Shown in pieces: positions 16,087-24,517 of a DNA stretch of 29,142 nt. How positions within the stretch are numbered: position 1 is the first letter of the stretch; every line of letters begins with the position of its first letter. Made by a program: the position numbers and the translations under genes. This DNA comes from Flavobacteriaceae bacterium UBA6268 (GTDB lineage Bacteria; Bacteroidota; Bacteroidia; Flavobacteriales; Flavobacteriaceae). The stretch is from the NCBI GenBank assembly GCA_002440705.1, contig DJVA01000058.1:1-29142 (forward strand). The letters run 5' to 3'. The notes beneath the pieces were generated by a model. The model searched no databases and was not told the origin of the DNA. It was given only the letters and a program-made list of their open reading frames with translations.

Positions 16087-16304
16087 ACCTAAAGGTAGGA
16101 AGTGGCTTTCAGAAAAACTAGCATTTTTGAACTTATTCTTTGACTTTTAGGGGGTTGGCCAATAGTTTAATCGCTCCCTAGTCTTACAACGGTAGTTTTG
16201 ATATAATAAAAATTAGTGGTAAGACTAGGCATCAGAAATGTACAGCGCAAATTTGGAAATGCGTTATGGAAACTCCAATAAAGTATTGCTAATGCGTTAC
16301 TTCT
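16087..16304. other. Intergenic region between the aminotransferase and OmpA-like genes
   Basis: This 218-bp gap has no convincing gene. It holds a long-loop inverted repeat (16177-16229) and a 9-bp direct repeat AATGCGTTA (about 16258-16266 and 16291-16299). No intrinsic terminator with a T tract was seen after the aminotransferase stop. A weak open frame from 16238 on the plus strand only mirrors the aminotransferase gene. Confidence 0.6.
16177..16229. repeat. 11-bp perfect inverted repeat with a 31-nt AT-rich centre
   Basis: CCTAGTCTTAC (16177-16187) is repeated in inverse orientation as GTAAGACTAGG (16219-16229). The 31-nt centre contains TAGTTTTG (16193-16200), which matches the -7 promoter consensus on the plus strand. 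No target-site duplication flanks it. It may be an operator, an RNA hairpin or a remnant of a small element. Confidence 0.7.
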
Positions 16305-17489
16305 TTATAGCACACTTTTTATTCGTTCCATGGCCTCCATTATGTCTGCTTCAGAGGCCGCATAGGATATCCGGATGCAGTTGGGGTCGCCAAAGGCTTC
16401 ACCTGTTACGGTGGCCACTCCGGCCTCTTCCAAAAGGTACATTGCAAAGTCTTCGGCAGATAAAATGGTTTTACCACGCAACGTTTTTCCAAAATAATAG
16501 GAAATGTCTGGGAACACGTAGAACGCTCCTTCCGGCTCATTGGTTTTAAAACCGGGGATGTCTGCCAAAAGGCCCAAAATCAATTTGCGCCGTTCTTTAA
16601 AGGCATCGACCATGTACTGGATTTTACTTGGGGGGCTTTCCAGTGCAGCAATCGTGGCCCGTTGTGCAATGCAGTTGGCTCCGCTGGTCACTTGTCCCTG
16701 CATTTTGTTGCACGCCCTGGCAATATATTCGGGAGCTCCGATGTAACCAATCCGCCAACCCGTCATGGAATAAGCTTTGGACACCCCGTTCACGGTTACG
16801 GTACGGTCGTACATATCGGGAAAGGCTGCCATGGATGCATGTTTGCCTGTAAAATTGATGTGCTCGTAAATTTCGTCACTTACCACAATAATTTGTGGGT
16901 ATTTTACCAATACGTCGGCTAGCGCGCGCAATTCCTTTTCACTAAAAACGGAACCACTGGGATTGCAGGGGGAGCTGTAAATCAACATTTTACTTTTTGT
17001 CGTAATGGCGGCCTCCAAAGCTTCGGGGGTGATCTTAAAATCGGTTTCAATTCCTGCAGGAATTTCAACAGGAATCCCGCCCGCGACTTTACTAATGTCC
17101 GCATAACTTACCCAATAGGGGGTTGGGAGCAACACTTCATCGCCTTCATTGAGCAATACTTGGGCCAAGTTGGCTAAGGATTGTTTGGCTCCTGTGGAAA
17201 CCACAATTTGCGATGGTTTGTACTCCAGATTATTGTCCCTTTTGAATTTTTTGATGATGGCTTGCTTTAAGTCTCCATAACCATCTACAGGACTGTAAGC
17301 ATGGTAATTTTCTTCAATAGCCTTGATGGCAGCTTCTTTAACAAAGCCTGGTATGGTAAAATCGGGTTCTCCCAAACTAAGGCCGATGATATTTTTTCCC
17401 TGTTCTTTGAGTTCCCTGGCTTTGGCGGCCATGGCCAAAGTGGCAGAGGTGGACATTTCGTTAACGCGGCGAGAGAGCTTTGGATTCAT
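16305..17489 (-). CDS. Pyridoxal-phosphate aspartate aminotransferase (class I)
   Basis: A fold-type I PLP aminotransferase (394 aa) of the bacterial aspartate aminotransferase subgroup that includes aspartate/prephenate aminotransferases. It moves amino groups between aspartate or glutamate and 2-oxo acids. Visible active-site parts are the N-terminal GLSLGEPDF, STGAKQSL for phosphate contact, NPSG with Asn176, SDEIYEH with Asp205 and Tyr208, the Schiff-base Lys238 in NGVSKAYSMTGWRIGYIG with Arg246, and the carboxylate-binding Arg near the end in CIRISYA. Exact substrate choice, including any prephenate activity, cannot be fixed by eye. The ATG at 17489 gives the usual start MNPKLSRRVNEM. 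It is divergent from rsmG with 125 bp between them. Confidence 0.94.
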   Translation of the reverse strand: MNPKLSRRVNEMSTSATLAMAAKARELKEQGKNIIGLSLGEPDFTIPGFVKEAAIKAIEENYHAYSPVDGYGDLKQAIIKKFKRDNNLEYKPSQIVVSTGAKQSLANLAQVLLNEGDEVLLPTPYWVSYADISKVAGGIPVEIPAGIETDFKITPEALEAAITTKSKMLIYSSPCNPSGSVFSEKELRALADVLVKYPQIIVVSDEIYEHINFTGKHASMAAFPDMYDRTVTVNGVSKAYSMTGWRIGYIGAPEYIARACNKMQGQVTSGANCIAQRATIAALESPPSKIQYMVDAFKERRKLILGLLADIPGFKTNEPEGAFYVFPDISYYFGKTLRGKTILSAEDFAMYLLEEAGVATVTGEAFGDPNCIRISYAASEADIMEAMERIKSVL

Positions 17490-17590
17490 GTTAATTGCAA
17501 TATGCTAAAAGGATTTGTTTCAGGTTGCTAAAGTACATATCTTCGAACGAATACGAATCTTTACACAGTCTAAATTTATCAAGGAAATAG

Positions 17591-17598
17591 TACATTTG
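17591..17598 (+). promoter_or_regulatory. Candidate -7 element for rsmG
   Basis: TACATTTG matches TAnnTTTG and lies 16 nt before the rsmG ATG, giving a leader of about 10 nt. A -33 TTG at the right distance is not evident. Confidence 0.45.
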
Positions 17599-17614
17599 CC
17601 GTTAATAACTTACC

Positions 17615-18250
17615 ATGGAAATCATTCTAAAATATTTCCCTAACCTGTCGGAAAAGCAAAAGGCTCAATTTTCGGCATTGTATCAACTCTATGAGGAATG
17701 GAACGGGAAAATAAATGTTATTTCCAGAAAAGATATCGATGCGCTTTATCTAAAGCATGTCCTTCATTCCTTGGGAATTGGCAAAGTTCAGTCGTTTAGC
17801 TCAAAAGCTAGAGTGCTGGATGTTGGTACGGGGGGTGGTTTTCCGGGGATACCCTTGGCCATTTTGTTTCCAGAAACCGAATTTCATTTGGTAGACAGTA
17901 TTGGAAAAAAAATTAAGGTGGTTGAGGCGGTTGCAGCGGAACTTCAGTTATTGAATGTTGAGGCTTCCCATGCCCGGGCAGAATCTGTTGAAGGAACCTA
18001 TGATTTTATAGTAAGCAGGGCCGTTACCCAAATGGAAACTTTTGTTGGTTGGGTAAGGGATAAGGTGGCCAAAAGACAGCAACACGATTTAATGAATGGC
18101 ATTCTTTATTTAAAAGGGGGTGATTTGACCGAGGAATTACTGTCCTTCAAAAACACTAAAATCCATCCCCTTTCCGGATATTTCGAGGAACCTTTTTTTG
18201 AGACAAAAAGTGTAGTATATCTTCCGCTGAAGTATCGAGGAAAGGCATAA
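17615..18250 (+). CDS. rsmG: 16S rRNA (guanine527-N7)-methyltransferase RsmG
   Basis: RsmG (GidB) methylates N7 of G527 in the 530 loop of 16S rRNA, a position linked to streptomycin sensitivity. The 211-aa protein shows the N-terminal YEEWNGKINVISRKDIDALY and HVLHSLGI segments, SAM motif I ARVLDVGTGGGFPGIPLAI (about 65-83), the acidic residue in HLVDSIGKKIKVV, and IVSRAVTQMETFVGW near 130, where the family has its substrate-site Arg. The ATG at 17615 gives a family-like start. It is single, divergent from the aminotransferase gene, and ends in a strong terminator. Confidence 0.96.
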   Translation: MEIILKYFPNLSEKQKAQFSALYQLYEEWNGKINVISRKDIDALYLKHVLHSLGIGKVQSFSSKARVLDVGTGGGFPGIPLAILFPETEFHLVDSIGKKIKVVEAVAAELQLLNVEASHARAESVEGTYDFIVSRAVTQMETFVGWVRDKVAKRQQHDLMNGILYLKGGDLTEELLSFKNTKIHPLSGYFEEPFFETKSVVYLPLKYRGKA

Positions 18251-18281
18251 AAAAACCTGAGGAAGTCCTCAGGTTTTTTAT
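18249..18281. terminator. Bidirectional terminator between rsmG and the first Omp28-like gene
   Basis: A long palindrome with core ACCTGAGG...CCTCAGGT, flanked by A residues on the left and T residues on the right, starts at the last base of rsmG. It can form a stem of about 12-14 bp with a 4-nt loop in either direction and so serves both convergent genes. Confidence 0.88.
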
Positions 18282-18302
18282 AAGTATTCGTTCGAAAGTT
18301 GG

Positions 18303-19994
18303 TTATTTGGACACCACAAGCTTTTTGACTGTTGAAGCCCCTTCTTTCGTAATTTTTACCAAATAGGTACCCGCAGTCAAATTGGCCACATCCAATTGTT
18401 GGGTTGTAGCAATATTTCGGAATTGCGCTATTTGTTGCCCCAGCATGTTAAAGATGGCCACCGATGCATTTTCAGCATTAGCAATCGTGATCGAATTTTG
18501 CGCAGGGTTAGGGAACATGACCACATTGGAAAGTTCGTAGGTGTTGGTTCCCAAAACCACTTGCTGGTATCCAAAATTTTTGGATTCACCAGAACCGTAA
18601 CTACCGTTGGTTTGGTAGATAATGGTTGCATTGGAGTCTTCCAAGGTTACAGGGCCACCACCGTCGCCATACGAATCAATTAAATTGAAAGTATAGCAGT
18701 TTTCTTCAGTAAGGGTAATGGTTTCTGTAATGGTGGTGTTGTTAGCATAAGGGCCGCCGTTAGCTACGATGTTACCTTCATAGTCCTTGATGTTCCAAGT
18801 ACACTCACTTCCCCAGTTATCGGTAGTGATGGTCAAGGTCAAATCGCCTACGTATTCTTGGGCATCGTTAAATGAAGTAGTCACTTGGTTGTTACTATTG
18901 TCTTCATCATTTGGAATGGTTACCTCCACGTTGTTGGTACCCGCAAATTCGAAAGCAATGGCTGGAAGCTCTACTTCGGTGTATTGAAGCGAAGTAAGGC
19001 TTCCGTTCCAGGTATAGGTGTGTGTAGTTCCTCCATTGATGGAGTACTCAATAGCTACGGAAGTTACTTCATTGGCTCCTGTATTTTGGATTACAACGGT
19101 AGGGCCTACGGCATTCACGCACTGTTCGGGAATGTCCTTAATGTCCTTTAGGGCTACATCATCCTGGAATTCCAGGTTGGTGTATAAAGGAAACGTTCCA
19201 TTTCCACTGATGATTTCTTGGGTTGTTTCTGTCATAAAAACAACAAGCTCCATATCAGCCAATTCTGCAGGGATTCCATTATAGTCGGCTGGGATGGTAT
19301 ACGTATAGGTGCGGTCTACAAAAGATCCAGTTGTGGTGGTATTTACATCATCCCCCCATTGGGTGGTGAGCAAATACACCAAACGGTGCTGGTGAACGTA
19401 TTGATCTCCCATTCCACCACCTACTTGTGGACCAAGGGTGTTGTTTTGAATCAAGGCCACATTCAATTTGTTGGAGGGTTCTGGGCTGTCGCCTGTGTAA
19501 TATCCTTCTACGTGAACGGTTAGTTCGCGGGTTTGTACATCAACGTTGGCTTCAACGGCCATGTTTAAATAAGAATTTTCATCCAAGGTTAAGTTGGATG
19601 CTGGAGTCCAGCGGTTACGGCTCATGGCAGTTCCAGTACCCCCATTTTGGGCCCATCCACTAAAATAGTGGCGATTAACGGTACCTGCTGGATATCCGAT
19701 GAGTTGCGATTGGTTAGCGATGGCAGTTCCAAATGGGGTGCGAAAATCGGGTTCTCCGGCACCAGGAACGGCAAAACTACCCACGTGGATGTTTATAAGG
19801 AAAACTTCCCCGGGGTTGTTGTTTTGAATGGCTTGCGCAATGGCATGCCCTTCGGGACAATACACACAGTGTATGCCCGTAAATTCTTCCAAGATCACTT
19901 TTTTGTTCTCGGGAGTAGTGCTTACGATGGTTTGGGCGAGTGTAGTTGCCGAAATCACCATGAAAGCCAAAAGAGGTAGAATTTTACGTTTCAT
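18303..19994 (-). CDS. Omp28-like thioredoxin-fold protein with T9SS sorting domain (copy A)
   Basis: A predicted secreted protein of 563 aa. Signal peptide MKRKILPLLAFMVISATTLA is followed by an Omp28-related thioredoxin-like domain (about 22-260) with the dithiol motif EEFTGIHCVYCPEGH (Cys43, Cys46) and a likely cis-proline in LIGYPAGTVNRHYF. The middle contains an Ig-like stretch and a Cys-linked beta-rich unit (SECTWNIKDYEG ... ENCYTFNLIDSYGDGGG). The last 75 or so residues form a T9SS type A sorting domain (MFPNPAQNSITIANAENASV ... LTAGTYLVKITKEG ... KKLVVSK). I infer export by T9SS to the surface or medium and a thiol or disulfide role there. I chose the ATG at 19994; an upstream reading from 20045 lacks a signal peptide at its start. 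It is a tandem paralog of the next gene. Confidence 0.9.
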   Translation of the reverse strand: MKRKILPLLAFMVISATTLAQTIVSTTPENKKVILEEFTGIHCVYCPEGHAIAQAIQNNNPGEVFLINIHVGSFAVPGAGEPDFRTPFGTAIANQSQLIGYPAGTVNRHYFSGWAQNGGTGTAMSRNRWTPASNLTLDENSYLNMAVEANVDVQTRELTVHVEGYYTGDSPEPSNKLNVALIQNNTLGPQVGGGMGDQYVHQHRLVYLLTTQWGDDVNTTTTGSFVDRTYTYTIPADYNGIPAELADMELVVFMTETTQEIISGNGTFPLYTNLEFQDDVALKDIKDIPEQCVNAVGPTVVIQNTGANEVTSVAIEYSINGGTTHTYTWNGSLTSLQYTEVELPAIAFEFAGTNNVEVTIPNDEDNSNNQVTTSFNDAQEYVGDLTLTITTDNWGSECTWNIKDYEGNIVANGGPYANNTTITETITLTEENCYTFNLIDSYGDGGGPVTLEDSNATIIYQTNGSYGSGESKNFGYQQVVLGTNTYELSNVVMFPNPAQNSITIANAENASVAIFNMLGQQIAQFRNIATTQQLDVANLTAGTYLVKITKEGASTVKKLVVSK

Positions 19995-20033
19995 GAATTT
20001 ACACAGTTTGGTTAAAAGATAAGATTTATTGTA

Positions 20034-20062
20034 AAAGGAGCCCACCGAAAGTGAGCTCCTTT
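20034..20062 (-). terminator. Terminator between the two Omp28-like paralogs
   Basis: A 12-bp stem (AAAGGAGCCCAC at 20034-20045 with GTGAGCTCCTTT at 20051-20062) with a 5-nt loop. On the plus strand it has one C-A mismatch. On the minus strand that position becomes a G-U wobble, so the RNA hairpin is complete in the direction of the coding genes and is followed by TTTT. The two paralogs are therefore probably not one simple transcript. Confidence 0.75.
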
Positions 20063-20079
20063 ATCAGAAAAATGCTGTA

Positions 20080-21765
20080 TTATCTTACAACTATCAGTTT
20101 TTGAACTGTAGACTGTTTGTTTTTTTCAACTTTCACAAAATAGGTGCCTGTTGCCAATTTGGAAACGGGGATCTCTTGATTGTTGGAAATATTGGAAACT
20201 TGCATTACATTTTTCCCAAGAATGTCAAAAATGGTTACTGTGGCCGTCTCGGCATTCTTGATAGTCACGACATTGGAAGCGGGGTTTGGAAAGACCGCCA
20301 AATGTGCAAATTCGTCATTTTCAACTCCTAGGAATCCTTCGGTAGAAAAGCTTACGGTTGCGCCGAAGCCGTAGTTGCCTGGGCTGGAATAAATTACATT
20401 GCTAGCAGTGTCGTATAACACAACGGATTCGCCACCGTTACCTCCAGAATCGTGTAACCTGAATTGATAGCAGTCTCCGGGAAGTGTAAAGCTTTCATTG
20501 ATGTTTTGATTGTTTCCGTAAGGACCGCCACTTTCCACAACGGTACCAGAACCATCAACGATTTCCCAGGTACACTCACTTCCTTGGTTGTCTGTATTCA
20601 GGATGAGGTTTACCTCATTGGTATTGAGAATGGTTTGGTTGAAGTTTTGGGTAACGGTATTATTGGAATTGTCATCGTCACTTTCTAGGGTGATGGTCAC
20701 AGTGTTCAGCGGTTGGAGTCCGTAATCAATTTCAGGAAGGGTAACCCACTCACTGTGAAGGGAAGTAAGATTTCCGGTCCAAGTATAATTTTGGGTAGGG
20801 CCTCCATTCACAGAGTAGGTGATGTCCACAGCGGTTAATGGATTTTCTCCGGTGTTTTTCAACAAAAACTGGGGTGCGATGTCAAAACCGCATTGGTCCG
20901 TAATTTCATTGATTTCAACGGCTGTAGCATCATTTTGGAACTCAAAGTTGGAATATGTTGGAAAGCTTCCATTACCACTGATCAATTCCTGGTTGGTTTC
21001 GGTCATGAAAACCACCAATTCCAAATCTTCAATTTTAATTGGAACGTTGTTAAGCGCTTCGGGAATGGTATACGTATAAGTTTCGTCAATGAATGATCCG
21101 GTAGTGGTTGGGGAAATGTCTTCGCCCCATTGCCCCGTAAGCAAGTGGATCAAACGATGTTGGTGAACGTATTCATCGCCCATATTTCCTCCAGTTTGAG
21201 GTCCCAAGGTGTTATTCTGCAATAAGGCTACGTTCAATTTGTTGTTCGCTTGTGGGCTGTTGCCGGTGTAGTACACTTCCACATGGACGGTAACCTCGTT
21301 GGTTTGAACGTCGATATCTGCTTCCACAGCCATGTTTGCGTAGGAAGCCTCGCCAAGAATAAGGCCACCTGCGGCTGTCCAACGGTTTCTGCTCATGGCC
21401 GTACCAGTACCTCCGTTTTGGGCCCAACCTGGAAAATAGTGTCTATTTACTGTGGCAGCGGGGTATCCAATGAGTTGGGATTGGTTGGCGATGGCCGTGC
21501 CAAATTGGGTTCTAAAGTCGGGTTCACCTGCGCCGGGAACTGCAAAACTTCCCACATGGATGTTAATAAGGAAAACCTCTCCAGGGTTGTTATCCTGCAA
21601 AGCCTGAGCTATAGCATGACCCTCTGGGCAATACACGCAGTGAATGCCAGTGAATTCTTCCAATATTACTTTTTTATTTTCTGGTGAAGTGGAAACAATG
21701 GTCTGTCCAAAGCTAGTGGTGACGATCAATCCCAGCAACACAGCACTAAGTAATTTTTTCATCAT
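20080..21765 (-). CDS. Omp28-like thioredoxin-fold protein with T9SS sorting domain (copy B)
   Basis: The tandem paralog of copy A, 561 aa, with the same layout: signal peptide (KKLLSAVLLGLIVTTSFG), Omp28-type thioredoxin-like domain with GIHCVYCPEGH (Cys43, Cys46) and cis-proline region LIGYPAATVNRHYFPG, an Ig-like middle, a Cys-containing unit (SECTWEIVDGSG ... GDCYQFRLHDSGGNGGE) and a T9SS type A sorting domain (VFPNPASNVVTIKNAETATV ... KLATGTYFVKVEKN). About the first 150 residues are nearly identical to copy A, while the middle and sorting domain have diverged clearly. Codons in the conserved part differ at most synonymous positions, so the duplication is old. The start is ATG 21765 or the adjacent ATG 21762. 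A candidate -7 element lies upstream. Confidence 0.9.
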   Translation of the reverse strand: MMKKLLSAVLLGLIVTTSFGQTIVSTSPENKKVILEEFTGIHCVYCPEGHAIAQALQDNNPGEVFLINIHVGSFAVPGAGEPDFRTQFGTAIANQSQLIGYPAATVNRHYFPGWAQNGGTGTAMSRNRWTAAGGLILGEASYANMAVEADIDVQTNEVTVHVEVYYTGNSPQANNKLNVALLQNNTLGPQTGGNMGDEYVHQHRLIHLLTGQWGEDISPTTTGSFIDETYTYTIPEALNNVPIKIEDLELVVFMTETNQELISGNGSFPTYSNFEFQNDATAVEINEITDQCGFDIAPQFLLKNTGENPLTAVDITYSVNGGPTQNYTWTGNLTSLHSEWVTLPEIDYGLQPLNTVTITLESDDDNSNNTVTQNFNQTILNTNEVNLILNTDNQGSECTWEIVDGSGTVVESGGPYGNNQNINESFTLPGDCYQFRLHDSGGNGGESVVLYDTASNVIYSSPGNYGFGATVSFSTEGFLGVENDEFAHLAVFPNPASNVVTIKNAETATVTIFDILGKNVMQVSNISNNQEIPVSKLATGTYFVKVEKNKQSTVQKLIVVR

Positions 21766-22030
21766 GTAAATGTTAGGTTAAATAATTGTTATACAAGTTT
21801 CCAAATATAACATTTTCAACCTAAAAACCATGCGGTTTGGAGTGTAAATTTTATAGACTAAGGCAGTATTTGTTTTCTAAATTCCTATATGCTTAGTAGG
21901 GAATATTGGTTTTTATGTATTTGACAATCAGTTTTTTGAAGCTTTGGGAAACTTTATTGCGCTCTAGTGGGCATTTTGGATTCAAATTCCTATCTTGCGA
22001 AGCATTACAATAATTTAATTGCTACCGAAT
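21766..22030. other. Divergent intergenic region
   Basis: This AT-rich 265-bp region separates copy B from the small T9SS cargo gene. It contains the copy B candidate -7 element and a 10-bp direct repeat AAATTCCTAT (21879-21888 and 21984-21993). No gene or strong hairpin was seen. Confidence 0.5.
21802..21809 (-). promoter_or_regulatory. Candidate -7 element for Omp28-like copy B
   Basis: The minus strand reads TATATTTG, matching TAnnTTTG, and predicts a leader of about 30 nt. No -33 TTG was found at the usual spacing. Confidence 0.4.
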
Positions 22031-22759
22031 ATGAAACAAAATTTATTTTTAGCTTTTGCCTTTGCTTCCATGTCTTGGATGGCATCTGCGCAATTCACAT
22101 TGGAAACTCAAGAAGGAGACCCTATTGTGGATGGTCAAACCGTAACTTATGGGACCTTGGATGAAACCAGTGCCTCTCTACACTTTTACGTAAACAATGA
22201 ATCTACTACCGACGAAATTTACATGAAAGTAGAGTTTGTGAGTGCCGTTAACTACGATGGTACCAACATGCAAGTTTGCTTTGGGTTGTGTTATGACCCA
22301 GTTATTGTTGGTGTTTCTTATCCTCCCGGAACTGATGTGGTAATCATCCAGCCTGGACAGCACCAGGATTCTGTTGGGGATAAATTCTGGAACTACAACG
22401 ATGGTGGAGGAAGTCCTGTTGAATATGTTTTTCGATTCTATCAAGTTGATGGAGCAGGCATGGAAATTGGGGACGATTTGTCCTTTACCTACCGCTATGA
22501 CCCAGACTTGGGTGTGAACGAAGCAACTGCCGTGAAGGCCAATCTTGCTTCTACGATTGTTAAGGACCAGTTGGTGGTTCAAGCCCAAGAAGACGTTCAA
22601 ATCCAGATGTTCAACATTCAGGGCAAATTACTTGTCAACCAAAAGTTGAATGCCGGAACCAATAACGTAAACATTGCCTCCCTGCCTGCACAAGTTTATC
22701 TTGTACAGATTGCCAATGAAAAAGGGGCTTCACAAACTGTGAAGGTGGTAAAGCGCTAA
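22031..22759 (+). CDS. Small secreted protein with T9SS type A sorting domain and a CFGLC motif
   Basis: A predicted T9SS cargo of 242 aa. Signal peptide MKQNLFLAFAFASMSWMASA is followed by a compact beta-sandwich-like domain (about 22-160) that contains a close cysteine pair in MQVCFGLCYDPV, then FWNYNDGGGSPVEYVFRFYQ. The C-terminal 70 or so residues form a sorting domain (LASTIVKDQLVVQAQEDVQI ... IQGKLLVNQKL ... SLPAQVYLVQIANEKG, ending VKVVKR). I chose the ATG at 22031; a TTG four codons upstream spoils the signal peptide. These are its only two cysteines outside any lipobox, so a disulfide or metal site is plausible. It is divergent from copy B and convergent with the barrel gene. Function unknown. 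Confidence 0.88.
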   Translation: MKQNLFLAFAFASMSWMASAQFTLETQEGDPIVDGQTVTYGTLDETSASLHFYVNNESTTDEIYMKVEFVSAVNYDGTNMQVCFGLCYDPVIVGVSYPPGTDVVIIQPGQHQDSVGDKFWNYNDGGGSPVEYVFRFYQVDGAGMEIGDDLSFTYRYDPDLGVNEATAVKANLASTIVKDQLVVQAQEDVQIQMFNIQGKLLVNQKLNAGTNNVNIASLPAQVYLVQIANEKGASQTVKVVKR

Positions 22760-22773
22760 TAACACCACATTAT

Positions 22774-22809
22774 AAAAATAGCCCGAAGGAATTCCTTCGG
22801 GCTATTTTT
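22774..22809. terminator. Perfect 36-bp palindromic bidirectional terminator
   Basis: A perfect palindrome centred between 22791 and 22792 (AAAAATAGCCCGAAGGA and its complement). The GC-rich core is flanked by A5 and T5, so it can end transcription from both convergent genes. Confidence 0.9.
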
Positions 22810-22827
22810 GTTAGGCTATGGATTGAA

Positions 22828-24495
22828 TTAGAAGTTTACGGCAAGGTTAAGTGTAAGTCCACTACTTTCCGGAACAAATCGGCAAACTCCTCCAACACAG
22901 ATGAGTCCTCCTCTTTGGCGTCCGTAATTCATGCCAAAACGGGTTCTACCTTTGGTATAGCTTCCTCCAAGGTTGTAATAGTGAATTTCCCCATCGCCTC
23001 CGTAATTCCAAGCGTCTGCTGCATAGAGAGCTAAGCGCGAGTTGAAGCTGTATTCCACAACACCCCCCGCCCAGTTCTTTCGATCCTTGTGGGTCCAAAG
23101 GTGTTGCCCAACAATTCGCAATGATTTTCCGCCATCAAAGGTTACAGTGCCTTCGCCTACCACTACATTGGCTTCTATATCGTCTGGGCCTCCCAAGGGT
23201 CCTCCCAAAACCACTCCTTTGTCAGCAAGCACATTCTGAAAGGTCAGCACCGAATTGAATGTCTTACTCCAATGGTTTTTGATTTCAAAATTTACATCCC
23301 TAAAATAGTTGTTCCCTTTTCCGATAAACTTTACGTCATACGACAAATCCTCGTCAAAAGTTGTTTCCAAGCCGCCCCAATAGGAAAAGTTAGCGGCAAT
23401 TTTGGTTCCAACTTTACCTAGGGCACTTTCCTTAGGAAATGTAAAGTATACATCTGTTTGGGCTCCCACTTCGCCCGCGCGCTGCTCCAAATCGTCGGTT
23501 AACAATCTAGCTTGGGAACTGTACACATAAATATTGGTCAACATATAATCCTGCTGTTTGGTAAGGGCGGGGACATAGTTGATAAGTTGTTGGTTGAATT
23601 GATTTCCTTCTGCAAAGCGATCGGCATAAAAGCTAAAATTTTCCAACCTGCGGAATGAGGCATTGATTCCCAATCCTTTTTGGGAATAACCCAAATTTAC
23701 CTGCAATGCAGTACCATCATACAGACGGTTGGAGATTAATGCGCCTTCGTTAACAATGGCATCTTCCCCTTTGATGATTCCTTCAAACCCCCCATAAAAA
23801 TTTCCAACACCCCAGTCAATCCTTGCACCATAAGCTGCAACGTTACTGGGAATTTCTTCATTGGTACCCCGATCTTGGTAGCGGTTCACATAACTTAAGC
23901 CAAAACGCAAGTCTACTGATTCCAAGCCGGATGCCATCCCAACATCAAAGTTGGCATCCAATCCTGTAAGTACTCCTTCCGACAACTCAAAAGCATTGCG
24001 TTGTTGGCCGTAGATGGCAGTGACGTCCAAAGACGGCAGGAAGGCATAATTGACACGAACTCCCCGAATGGCTGTATTGATACCCAATTGTCGGTCTTCC
24101 CAACTGCGAAGGATGAGGCCGTTGCCAAATTGCTCGTAGAAGTAGCCGCCGGTAATGTCTACCGATTCATCTTTGTAATTAAGGTAGTAGGTGGCAATAC
24201 CGTTTCCGCCATCAAAATCGGGACTATAGCCCAAAAGGGCGGAAGGTAAGTAGCTTTCGTACTGCACGCCCGCTGTAAATTTGCCGTAGTTGTAATTGAG
24301 CTGAAAATAATTATTGGAACGGAATTGATCTTCTGGTGCCACAAAACCGGGATCCGTGTCCAGTTCCTTTAGGCCATCATCGTCCAAAAGCCATTGGGAA
24401 TTGGATTCAAAACCTCCAAAGAAAGTTCCTTTTTCATCCTGTGACCATACGCATGTACACACCAAAAAAGTGGCACACCAAAGTAGTTTTTTCAT
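22828..24495 (-). CDS. Outer-membrane beta-barrel protein resembling DUF6029
   Basis: A predicted outer-membrane barrel of 555 aa. Signal peptide MKKLLWCATFLVCTCVWSQ is followed by many alternating amphipathic strands (NYFQLNYNYGKFTAGVQYES, VDITGGYFYEQFGNGLILRS, NLGYSQKGLGINASFRRLEN) and a final strand ending in phenylalanine (LTLNLAVNF). Just before that last strand is GGLICVGGVCRFVPESSG, a Cys-X4-Cys loop that is the only close cysteine pair of the mature protein. I recall such proteins as DUF6029, with no known function, so treat the name as tentative. I chose the ATG at 24495. A reading from 24603 adds 36 residues overlapping tlpA and hides the signal peptide. It follows the TlpA-like gene by 22 bp and is probably in one operon with it. 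Confidence 0.85.
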   Translation of the reverse strand: MKKLLWCATFLVCTCVWSQDEKGTFFGGFESNSQWLLDDDGLKELDTDPGFVAPEDQFRSNNYFQLNYNYGKFTAGVQYESYLPSALLGYSPDFDGGNGIATYYLNYKDESVDITGGYFYEQFGNGLILRSWEDRQLGINTAIRGVRVNYAFLPSLDVTAIYGQQRNAFELSEGVLTGLDANFDVGMASGLESVDLRFGLSYVNRYQDRGTNEEIPSNVAAYGARIDWGVGNFYGGFEGIIKGEDAIVNEGALISNRLYDGTALQVNLGYSQKGLGINASFRRLENFSFYADRFAEGNQFNQQLINYVPALTKQQDYMLTNIYVYSSQARLLTDDLEQRAGEVGAQTDVYFTFPKESALGKVGTKIAANFSYWGGLETTFDEDLSYDVKFIGKGNNYFRDVNFEIKNHWSKTFNSVLTFQNVLADKGVVLGGPLGGPDDIEANVVVGEGTVTFDGGKSLRIVGQHLWTHKDRKNWAGGVVEYSFNSRLALYAADAWNYGGDGEIHYYNLGGSYTKGRTRFGMNYGRQRGGLICVGGVCRFVPESSGLTLNLAVNF

Positions 24496-24517
24496 GATTG
24501 GTTGGTTTGTTTTGCTA

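Noticed and set aside
16177..16229. Inverted repeat as a small transposable element
   Set aside because: No target-site duplication and no second copy in the window, so the mobile-element reading is not supported and it is listed only as a repeat.
16238..16549. 103-codon plus-strand open frame next to the inverted repeat
   Set aside because: Most of it is the mirror of the aminotransferase 3' end, with no plausible protein features.
18303..21765. The two Omp28-like genes as a mobile or recent repeat
   Set aside because: Nucleotide identity is low at synonymous sites, no terminal repeats flank them, and no transposase is present.
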